From the NCBI GenBank assembly GCA_019925095.2, contig CM034401.1, positions 5,429,838 to 5,493,837 on the forward strand: a stretch of DNA of 64,000 nt. The letters are read 5' to 3'. The notes beneath the pieces were generated by a model. That model saw only the letters and a list, made by a program, of their open reading frames with translations. It did not search any database and was not told the origin of the DNA. Below, piece after piece: positions 23,601-34,500 of this stretch. Position 1 is the first letter of the stretch. Every line of letters starts with the position of its first letter. Both the position numbers and the translations under genes were made by a program. This DNA comes from Dendrolimus kikuchii (lineage: Eukaryota; Arthropoda; Insecta; Lepidoptera; Lasiocampidae).

Positions 23601-24059
23601 AAGTTTGACCCTTCCTTTGGGCCCTCCAACACATTTTGATACAGGACCCATCTAAGGCAAGCTACGCCGCTAGATTTAAGGGAAGTGGGCAATCGGAACC
23701 TTTACTCATCGCACGAAACATGCGATATTCTGTGAGAGCGTGGCATCACACCGATCGAGCCGGCCTAAGGTAAAGTAAAGTAATCAAGATAACGAGTCCA
23801 ACATGGCCCTACCGCATACACAAACTGCGGGTATACTGTCCGCAGACTGAGCGCCGGAGTGCGAAAATCAGTTTGCATTTCTTCATTCGATTCTAAACGC
23901 TGCATTTTCGGACTCTGTTGTTTGCAGTGTATAAACTTGAACCCTCTACATACTTGTTATAGTATATACATAGACCTAGATAACGTGAAATATGTGAGAA
24001 GAACGTGAAATCGGGCAGAAATTGAAATGTAACTATTGAATTTATTAAGATCATTTTCA

Positions 24060-24800
24060 ATTTTTAACCGACTTCCCAAAGGACATCCTCCTTTGGGAAG
24101 CCGGTCTCTATTTTTAAAAAGAAATATTAGTCACCATGTCAGGATCTGATGAGTGGATCCAAGAGAAATCGAGAGAAACGCTCGAAAATTATGTTTGTTA
24201 CGCGATTTCTCCGTCAAATGTGGACAGGTTTTTTTATTTATTTGAAAGCGTATACTCTCGAGTTGGTCCCATAGTCATCAAGTCAGGATCTGATAAGTGG
24301 ATCCCAGGGAAATTGAAACCGACCCTTATGGAAGAGCGCCGAACGTCTACATTCTTCGAAAAAAGAGCTTCTATACGCGTGCCAGTATTGCATTTTCTAC
24401 AGGCACTTAATTTTTTTGTATGCATGTTACGAGATTACTCCTTCAATTGTGGATCGATGTTTTATTTATTTGAAAAAGTATACTCCGTAGGTGATCCCAT
24501 AGGGAAATTGAAAGCAAACCTTTTTGAAGAGCGTCTACGCCGAAGAGAGACGGCAAACTTATATACACGTGCCAGTAGTAGGTACAATTTCTACAAGCGC
24601 TTAATATATTATTTCTAAAGCTATTCAAGTATTTGCGCAGCTAAAAACTAAAAAAAAATTGTAACAAAACCAACTTTAAACTAAAAAACCAAAAAAAATA
24701 TTACCGACTTCTTAAAAATATTTTGCAATTTTGTTGTTGACTTCAACATGTTGTAGAAACAAGTCGGTTAAATATTTATTTTTTCTTTTTAGTCTGAGGT
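24060..24800. repeat. Internally repetitive lepidopteran repeat (ACCGACTTCCC type)
   Basis: Opens with ACCGACTTCCCAAAGGA and an inverted GGGAAGCCGGT, and closes with AAGTCGGTTAAATA. Inside are three degenerate direct repeats of ~150-170 bp, each with TGGATCxxAxxGAAAT-, TTTTATTTATTTGAAA- and ACGTGCCAGTA-like blocks. The 160-codon plus frame (24136-24618) follows these repeats and shows no known domain. Confidence 0.55.
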
Positions 24801-25215
24801 CGCTTTTTTTTTTGATAATTTGGACTGAACTGATTCTAACAAATATACATTTCAAACTATACAATGGTTTAAATTGTTAGAATGACCTGTGGCGGTATCT
24901 AGTCATATAGAATTTAAGAGCTTTCAAAGTTACGGCTTTTGCTAAACGAGGGGACTTCCTTAGTATTTTTACCAATGCTTGCTTTAGGTGTGGGCGCTCC
25001 GGGGGGCTGGGGATTATATTACTGTGAAGTTTCATTAAAATCCGTTCAGTGTTTTTTACGTGGGAAAGTGACAAACGAGCATTCATACATCCTCACCAAT
25101 TTTCACTTTGGAAATGCATGACCCGCCCGGGGCGCCTAGACCCTGATTCTTACATGGCATTATTAAGGTGATTAAAACAGCGTAAATAAATATACAACGT
25201 CATTTTGTATAGCTG

Positions 25216-25221
25216 TTTATT
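25216..25221 (-). promoter_or_regulatory. Polyadenylation signal of gene B
   Basis: AATAAA on the minus strand, ~85 bp past the stop. Confidence 0.55.
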
Positions 25222-25304
25222 TCGGTTTAGAGAAAACATTACAATCTGCATTTGAGAGAAACAAAATAATGTAATAACTTATAGAAAAATCAACGCATGC
25301 CTCA

Positions 25305-25524
25305 TTACGTGCACTCATTATCAACATTTGCTAGCGCCTTTATCAACTTGTAATAGATATTAATACCCTTTATAAATGTTATAACATTCAAATATTCGTC
25401 GTTGTCATGAAAACGTGGGATCGTTGCTGTTTTAGCTGAAAAACCGAATGCTGGGATCCCCATGTTTCTCAGTACCATTATATCTGATGTAGCTGGAAAC
25501 ACTATTGGAACCACGTCCATACCC
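25305..25524 (-). CDS. Gene B exon 9 (terminal)
   Basis: Residues 359-430 and stop. GIPAFGFSAKTATIPRFHDN contains His397. One codon longer than the gene A exon at the C-terminus (NVDNECT). Confidence 0.93.
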
Positions 25525-28500
25525 CTGAAACAGTCAAATTTTTATAGTATTTTCTTAAGTTTTGACGACTAGTACATACACGAGAATAAAACTACGTTTT
25601 AAGCGCGGTATTTCATTTGGTTTATATTCCGATGTTTCAGTAACCAGGATCACTACTAAAAAGTGACTGAAACGTCTGAATAAATTCAAATAAAATACCG
25701 CGCCAATAAATAACCGTTAAAACTTAGTTGTATTAAGTTAAATTTTCGGTAATAAATATAACACTTTTATACAGTGGAACTGAAGCAGAGTATTATTTCT
25801 ATGGGACCTTCCGGATAACTGCAAGGGCGGAATGGTGGTAATTACAAAAACGCTACACTTCCTCTACAGCTTATTGGTTAACATTGTCTTACGCCTCGCT
25901 TCCACCTGGCGTAATTATAGTGTCCGTGACTAAAAATATAAAAAAAATGGCCTGCAACTGACGGAAAAATAGAGCAACATGCATACAAAAAAATTAAGCG
26001 CCTGTAGAAAATGTAATACTGGCACGCATATACAAGCTTTTGTTCTAAGAATATAGGCGCTCGGCGTTTTTTAATAAGTAAGGGTTATTCTCGATTTCCC
26101 TGGAATCCATTCACCAGATTCAAAAATTTGAAAATCGCTCTACGAGTGACGAAGATATCGTGTAACAAAGAAGTCGGTTAACTAATTTCGTGGATTTCTC
26201 TCGATTTCCCTGGGATCCACTCATCGGATCCTGACATGGTGATAATGGGAGCAATTCTCTTTTCGAGTAAAAAAAAATTTTGAAAATCGATTCACAATTG
26301 ACGGAGAAATTGAGTAACGAACATACAAAAAAAAAACATACAGACGAATTGAGAACCTCTTCCTCTTTGAAGTAGTTTAAAAAGATGAGAGTGATTTTAA
26401 GCTTCTTTTTATTATTTAATATTTTTATAATTGTAGTGGGTTTGATTATTTTGAATGAATTAATCGTATTGTGTAAGTGCTTTTTAATTATTAATTGTTG
26501 AAACTCATTCACATAAATCGATTAATCGATAACTAATATTGGTGGTCTTATTTTTAAGATTTCTCGTCTGCCAGATAGAATTTAGAGCTAATGTTTTCCA
26601 TTTTGTAACAGAAATGTTCTATGTGTGTAATGTGTAATGTTCTATCCGTGCAGGAACGGAAAAGAATACAATTTCCTGCGGCCGGGCGGCCTGTCGTAAG
26701 AGGCGACAAAAAAACCCACAGCCAGGTGGTAGGGCATTTGCCCGACTGGACGGCTACCACCTCTGGTCTAGAGTATGTCGCCATAACAACCTTGAGATGT
26801 GTTCCGGCATTAGTGACCAGATTCCAGTCTCCCTTAAGAGAGCAGCAGCGCATTTGTAGCACCTTTGGTGTGACAAATGCCCATAGGCGATAGTAACCGC
26901 TTTTCATCAAGTGGGCCGTCTGCCTGTCTGCTGAACTCATGCAATAAAAAAAATCAAAGAAAAACATAACGCTTTTTAGGCCATATGTTATTAAATTTTT
27001 CGCACCAAAGTCCCTTTTGTATTCGAAAAGGAACTACCTACATATTGGTCAGAATCCGTTTCATAGCTACCCAAAAAAGGTTTGAGTCATCTATAGCAGT
27101 TTCATCCGATCTCTCAACTCTTCTATTATAAAATATTTCTGTTTGGTTGCCAGCAGCGTTCATCCAAGATTTTATCTGAAATGCAGCCGTAAGATAAATA
27201 TTTGTAAGTTAATCATATACTAGCTGTTTTTGTCGTAATATTCATTGTAGAATCATTTATTATCTTGATTACAGTCTCTTAGGGCCGGCTCCATCGGCAT
27301 GAGACCACGTTCTCACAACATCGGCGTGAATCGGTTAACCTTGGGAGTTCCAAATCTCCCCCTATCCCATTTTTCTTCTCGCATCCCCCTATTCCATTTT
27401 CCATTTACCTATCCCATCATAAAGGCAACGGGTTAGCTACTTTCTACAAAGTATTGCTCTCATGGTTAATTTCACCTTCTTTTGCTAGATGGCGTTACGG
27501 GTATTTATCATTAGGTACTTTGAACTAAGACTATATCATGCCCACTTGATGACATACATATCCTTTCTCAACGCCAGCGAAGCCGCGAGCAAAAACTAGT
27601 ACGTAATAGTTTCGATAAATTTTTCTCATTGTAGGTATTGCTTTATTCCTGCTGGTGCTAACCGGCCACGGCTGTTTCCAGGACTACTTATGCGGGATTC
27701 GAGAAGTAGAAACAGACACATGCCATATTGCGCAAAAGCGGACACCGCGGCGTATGCAACTTATTTTAAAATGCGCGAAATGGGAAGAGCCGAGAAGAAC
27801 AGTCCAGACAAATTTAGGTGCCAACATGACGGTGACTATAATGTTGGATGTAATGACAAAGAATGAAGAAAAATTGGATGTCAACACTATGATGATCGAA
27901 ATTATGTCCAGAAATGCTCGTGACGAAATAAATAGAAAAAATCCTTCTCTTCCCCGTTGCAGTAAAGGTAGCCTAACGGTACCTATACGACTGCAGTGTG
28001 AGGTTATTAATAACAAAAAAATGAAGTATGATTTATATTATAGTGTTGGCTTACCAGTTTTTCAATATCGGTGATTTTGGAGTCGACAGATAGCCGCATG
28101 TCTATGCCGACGATTACTGTTGTGGGTATCATATTATATCTTAAACCAGCCTAAGTAAGCATCACAGAAATAATTAGTATCAAATATCATCTTTACATAT
28201 TTCTTCTGTTCGTATGTCGCTGAAGTTCTAAACGGTTGGACCGATTATGATGAAATGTTTTGTGTATGTTCGTATGGGTCAGGGAATAAATTAGATTCAC
28301 AATTGGACCGGGTAGGCGGCGATGCAATCGGGTTCTAGGATTTTAATGAAATTTTTGTGTGTGTTTGAATGAGTCCCGGAATTGTTTAGATTCCCAACTG
28401 GACCGGGTAGGCGGCCCTGTATTCGGGTTCTAGATTTTTGTTTTTTAGACGTCCTGTGCAGGACGGCGACTGACGGGCCCGCTTGTCTATCTCTATTATT

Positions 28501-31500
28501 TTAACGCCTTTTAAAATAATAAATTCTAATATTATTTATATAATAGTATAATTATGTAAATAATGTTAGAATTTATTATAAATATGTATTCGCATTCCTA
28601 TTACGATGAAGATTAAAGAGAAAGTACAAAACTCGAAGAACACAATTCATATAACCTTAAAATTAGTGACTAAAAAGATTTTTTAAATTAAGTTCTGATA
28701 AAGATTTTTTACTTGGAGAGATGTTTTATTTAAAAACATAATTCTTTTATATTTAAAACCTTGGATGTAGGATATTGCTTGTTTTTTATAAAATAATCGT
28801 GTCTCAATTGTTTGGTGAGGTGTAGCTTTTTAAGTTGCCGCAAGGACTCTGTAGGGTTATTCAGGTTTGGCTTTCGAGTAGTGCTTCATTGCTTTAATAT
28901 TATTCGAAAACTACAATTTTCATTAATAACCGACTCTCGATAGATATACATACAAATAGCAAAGCGGCATACCTTTACTATATCCACATTGATACCTGTG
29001 TAAGCTCCATAGTCAAGCTTATTTCTAGATTTCATTATTTTCTTTTGCTCCTCTCTGTATTCCAATATTAATTTAAGCATATTACACGCCTGAAAAAGTA
29101 ACGTAGGAATGGCTAAGTTCAATCCAAACCAGATACAGTTTTGCACAACTTATAATTCCGATCGGCAATTTGCGTTTGTGCAGAAAAGTGCAGACCGGTT
29201 TTCGAAATGTAAATAATTTATTTAAGTAAGTATATTGAGCTTTATTCGGAAGCGAAAATGGCAGTGTTGCTTACTGTGCATTCTTAAGGTGCTTTTAAAC
29301 GGGTTTTTTTAAAGCTGTTATTGCTAGGCAACAATAATGGATCAATCTGGAGCGAATAAGTGAAGCAATTGGAATAAAATGCGGCAATTATTACGGGAAT
29401 ATTCTTTCTAATCACTCCATATATAATATATGGAGTGATTAGAAACATACACTGACGGACTCATAAACTGCATCAAAGTAATAGACGACTTTGAAATAAA
29501 TATTTTAACCAAGTATGCAAACTTTCTATACAGATTTAAATTGAAACCTCTAGATTGGTTCGTGTACTTTAAAACAGCGTAGGGTCATATCCTTAAGTTT
29601 AAGTTTGTGTACTGGAAAGGACCTTAAGACTTTTTTTGAAGAAAAAACAGAAATTTAAGGAAATTGGTTTAATTAAAAAATTGGTTTTAACAATAGACAC
29701 AAACTTTATGCAAGGGTTTATTTATGTTTTAATATGGTGTATTACCTCCACGTGCCCTTATTACGGATTCTAATCGGTTCCGCATAGATTTTATTAGGGT
29801 TATTAAAAGATCTTGCGGAATATTGTCCCATTCTTCTGAAAGTGCTGTTCTTAGTGCTGCCACTGTCGTGGGCAAAGGGTTTCTCACATATACAGCTCTT
29901 TTTAAATTGTCCCAAACATGCTCAATGGGATTAAGATCCGGGCTGCGTGCTGGCCAATTCATTGTACGTATCCCAACTTCTTCGCAATATTGTCGAACTT
30001 GTGCAGCAGCGTGCGGCCGGGCATTATCCTGCATTAAAGTAAAATTGTCGCCTATGAATCCCATGTAAGGCACCACGTGATCTTCTAAGATCTCTGTTAT
30101 GTAGCGATGTGCAGTCAAACCCCCTCTATTACCGTTTTGACGGACCATGTCTATGAACACAAGTTCTGTTCGCCCGTTCATCGATATGCCACCCCAGACC
30201 ATACACGAACCGCCTCCAAAAGGAACACGCTCCTCAATGCAACTTTGAGCATATCGCTCCCCACGTCAACGATAGACTCTTCTGCGACCATCTGCACCAT
30301 ATAAACATGTCCTACACTCGTCCGTGAACAATACGGAGGTCCATTGCTCTTCTGTCCAATTCAGGTGATCACGCGCAAATCTTAAGCGAGCTTGTCCGTG
30401 AGCTACAGACAACTTTGCACCATTTGCTGGTCTAAAAGGGGTGATATCCGCTTCCTTTAACCTTCTTCTTATTGTTTGTGCACTCACGTTTACTCCACGC
30501 ACTTCATTAAGCTCTGTTTTGATGTTAACAGACGTGAGGAAACGATTTCGCAAGGAAGTTGTAACAATAAATCGGTCATCACGACCGGTGATTACTCGAG
30601 TCCTGCCTGTACCACGTCTCCTTCTGTAAGAACCTGTTTCCACAAACCTTCTGTATATTCTAGAAACCGTATACTGGTTTAAATTTAAATTTCTACCAAT
30701 CGTTCGTTGATCCAAGCCCTCCCGCACCAATGCTACAATTTGAGCCGCTTGTTCGGACGAAGTATCCATATTATGGTTCAAAAACTCTCGATAAGTTAAA
30801 AAACTAACCTAACAATTCTGCTGGTAACAATAATTCAATTGACAAAAGAATAAAAAATCAATGAGAATCAATTTAAAACTTTGCTATAAATAACACGCAA
30901 ATCTGATACTACGAGTAAATTTTCTTTTCCCGGCTATATTCATTTGTTTTACTGCAGTTCTATTTTTAAATGTTCCTTTTTTTGAGATTAAGAGCCAGTC
31001 TCTCCATCCCTATTAATATTATAAATGCGAAAGTAACTCTGTCTGTCTGTCTGTCTGTTCCGTTTTCACGTAAAAACTACTGGACTGATTTGGCTGAAAC
31101 TCAGTATATATATATTTTCGATGCCGAGAATGAACATAGGATACTTTTTATCCCGGAAAATGGGATAGTTTCCGGGATAAAAGTATATTTGTCTCTCTGT
31201 TTGTTATCCTTTTATGGAAAGACTATTGGATCGATTTGGCTGATACTCGGTACATATGTAATTTGAATACCGAGGGTGGCCAAGGGATACTTTTCATCCC
31301 GGATATTGGGATAGATTTTGGGATAGATTTATGTAAAGTTTATCCCGGAAACTAAGATAGATTTTTTATTTGTAGTTTGCCATTTTCGTCATTTTGTTTA
31401 TTTTGGTCAATTTGGTCGTTTAGGTAGTTTTGGAAGTTTTGGTAATTTCGGTTGTTTTGGTAGTTTTGGTAGCTGTAGTAGTTTTAGTAGTTGTGGTAGT

Positions 31501-34500
31501 TTTGTTTTGTAGATTTGGTAGTTTCGGTAGATTTGGTAGTTGTGGTAGTTTTGGTTTGTAGATTTGGTAGTCTCGGTAGATTTGGTAGTTGTGGTAGTTT
31601 TGTTTTGTAGATTTGGTAGTTTCGGTAGATTTGGTAGTTGTGGTAGTTTTGGTTTGTAGATTTGGTAGTTTCGGTAGATTTGGTAGTTGTGGTAGTTTTG
31701 GTTTGTAGATTTGGTAGTTTCGGTAGATTTGGTAGTTGTGGTAGTTTTGGTTTGTAGATTTGGTAGTTTCGGTAGATTTGGTAGTTGTGGTAGTTTTGGT
31801 TTGTAGATTTGGTAGTTTCGGTAGATTTGGTAGTTGTGGTAGTTTTGGTTTGTAGATTTGGTAGTTTCGGTAGATTTGGTAGTTGTGGTAGTTTTGATTT
31901 GTAGATTTGGTAGTTTCGGTAGATTTGGTAGTTTCGGTAGATTTTGTTTATTTTAGTCAATTTGGTCGGTTAGGTAGTTTTGGAAGTTTTGGTAATTTCG
32001 GTTGTTTTGGTAGTTGTGGTAGTTTTGGTAGCTGTAGTAGTTTTAGTAGTTGTGGTAGTTTTGTTTTGTAGATTTGGTAATTTTGGTAGATTTGGTAGTT
32101 GTGGTAGTTTTTTTTGTAAATTTGGTAGTTTCGGTAGATTTGGTAGTTGTGGTAGTTTTGTTTTGTAGATTTGGTAGTTTCGGTAGATTTGGTAGTTGTG
32201 GTAGTTTTGGTTTGTAGATTTGGTAGTTTCGGTAGATTTGGTAACTGTGGTAGTTTTGTTTTGTAGATTTGGTAGTTTCGGTAGATTTGGTAGTCGTGGT
32301 AGTTTTGGTTTGTAGATTTGGTAGTTTGGGTAGATTTGGTAGTTATGGTAGTTTTGGTTTGTAGATTTGGTAGTTTTGGTAGTTGTGGTAGTTTTGGTAG
32401 TTGTGGTAGATTTGGTATGTTTTGGTAGATTTGGTAACTATGGTAGTTTAGGTAGTTGTAGTAGTTTTGGTTGGTGGATTTGGTAGTTTTGGTTGGCTGA
32501 TTTTGTAGTTTCGGCAGTTTTAGTACGTTTGGTAGTTTTGGTCGTTTATGTAGTTTACACAATATTTAGTTATATAAATAAAACTAGAACGGGTTGAAAT
32601 AGGATATTAAAGTTTGTATGGGGGACCAATCATTTATCAAGTTTATAGATATAAAAATTCATAATCTTTAAAAAAATGCGACTTTCACTCGATCTGTCTG
32701 TCTGAATACCGAAAATGGACATAGATACTATTCATCCCGGTAGATGGGATAGTTTGCGATATAAAATGAAGTAAATCTTCCGAGGGCAAATAGCACCAAC
32801 ATAAAAATACAATACAATATATCCTGTATTAACGCCTGCTCTTAAAACAAGAGGTACGCACTAGGGTTTGACGCGCGGCGGAGCCGCGGGGTAAACTCTA
32901 GTATTTATATAATTTAATCTAAAAAGTTTGCATACTTATTTAAAAAAAACATTTCAAAGTAATCCTGAACTTTGATGCAGTTTATGAGTCCGTCAGTTTA
33001 TATATTATATTCCACATTTCTCAACGTCGCCAAATGAGTTGCCCAATATGCAATCGGTTTGGATTTTTTTAGCCAATTTTCTTTCTATCTCGTTTGTACG
33101 TAACTACCTCTCGTTTTCGCGAGAAGAATAGCCGGCGGCAAGGGGGGCGGGGGGGGGGCTAGATTTTAAGTTGCTCCATATGACATGGTATTGTATGGCC
33201 GTATCTCAGCAACAGCTTGAGTCGTGACGTCATAGTTGACGAGAATTGACCGGAATTGAGCAATTTTAGTTGCTCGTGTAAAAGCACCTTTAACTCTGTT
33301 CGTTCACTGTCGCGCACTACTAAAACTGGTCTACTGCGCATGTATATCGGGAGGAACTATTAGTGGTGTAAAACTGTACATAATGCATTAATAGTATTAT
33401 GTAAGATGGGATTCAATAAAACGCCGATTTGAAAATATTTTACAACAATATAACTAAAAATAACAACCATAACAACCTTGGGTTGTGTTCCAGCATTAGT
33501 AGCCAGGTTCCAGTCTCCCTTTAGAGAGCAGCAGCGCGTAGCACCTTTGGTATTGCGAATGTCCATAGTCGATGGTAACCGCTTTCCACCAGTGGGCCGT
33601 CTGCCTGTCTGCTGAACTCTGGCAACAAAAAATAAATAAATAAGAAATCTGAATCGTTAAGCAATTAGTGGTGGCGTATAATCGGCATAACTAGTTGTAG
33701 TTCGATTCTATTTCTGAATACAACTTTCTTACTGAACTCACCATTTCCGTTTCCGATTGAAACGAAAATGGAAATACCTTACTTAAATATTAAGAAAATC
33801 AATATGGGCCGTACAATACAGTCACCTAAATTTTGTACACATTTCTATACCTACCAGTGCCGTGGACTTCATACAGCTCGATTCCCCATAACCCAGCTTT
33901 AAGAAACTAGCGACTAGCAACCAAACGATCGAAAGTGCCATGCATTCTATGTCGTTTACGTGTTCTGTTTAAATATATGATTACTAGTGTCTCTATAAAT
34001 TAAGTAGCGACCTAAAGGTCTAAAGCGCCATTAATTTACCGGCGCTTACGATTTTTATTCGTGCTTATATTATTACTGTATGACTATCTCTTAAGCTTGG
34101 AGGCTTTCCACACGTATTGGATGAAATAGCAACTCATAACCCGATCGTGCACCGGATTTTATTTCAAAATATGCGGTAAGATTGCAAAATTAAAAATACA
34201 AATTGTAATAAGAATATACACCGCAAGTTGGACGTTTTTATTTAAAATTGTAAGTTTTATTTACAAATGTATGTTGTATATGTTTCAATCAGCTTAACCT
34301 AGCCGAATTTCCACTCCGCGCCACTGATACATAAATATTGTAAACATTCCTATGGGAATGTTTTTGTTTAATATGTAGGGCTGCACCTACTATTATCTAT
34401 CTATCTATCCGTGCAGGAACGGGGCAAGAATACAATTTCCTGCGGCCGGGCGGCCTGTCGTAAGAGGCGACAAAACAACCCACAGCCAGGTGGTAGGGTG

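Larger units (their letters stand above)
22013..23671 (+). mobile_element. Decayed hAT transposon with RTE insertions
   Basis: Left end CAGGGGCGTAGCTAG and right end (reverse) TAGCGGCGTAGCTTG share GGCGTAGCT. Both ends carry GGGGCCC-rich subterminal sequence. A hAT transposase C-terminus lies inside, broken up by two RTE pieces. Boundaries and target duplication are not certain. Confidence 0.5.
29450..32998 (-). mobile_element. Tc1-like transposon with target TA
   Basis: Left end TA|CACTGACGGACTCATAAAC. The right end is the reverse complement TA|AACTGACGGACTCATAAAC. Subterminal AAGTATGCAAACTTT also matches on both sides. The transposase lies near the left; a Helitron-like insert enlarges the right half. 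Located in intron 5 of gene B. Confidence 0.85.
29284..33293. mobile_element. Possible outer TTAA-flanked element
   Basis: TTAAGGTGCTTTTAAACG at the left and, reversed at the right, TTAAAGGTGCTTTTACACG look like matching termini beside TTAA. That fits a piggyBac-type MITE split by the Tc1 element. The arms diverge after ~20 bp, so this is tentative. Confidence 0.35.

Noticed and set aside
24136..24618. 160-codon ORF MSGSDEWIQEKSRETLENYV
   Set aside because: Follows degenerate direct repeats of an interspersed element; not annotated as a host gene.
31980..32168. Val-rich plus-strand ORF
   Set aside because: Same minisatellite read on the other strand.
31400..32560. CRISPR-like regular array
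   Set aside because: Units are contiguous without unique spacers, in a eukaryotic genome: a minisatellite.
31484..32562. Two long minus-strand ORFs (158 and 201 codons) rich in Thr, Asn, Tyr, Gln
   Set aside because: Translation of the 49-bp minisatellite; all three frames are open, so openness is a composition effect.
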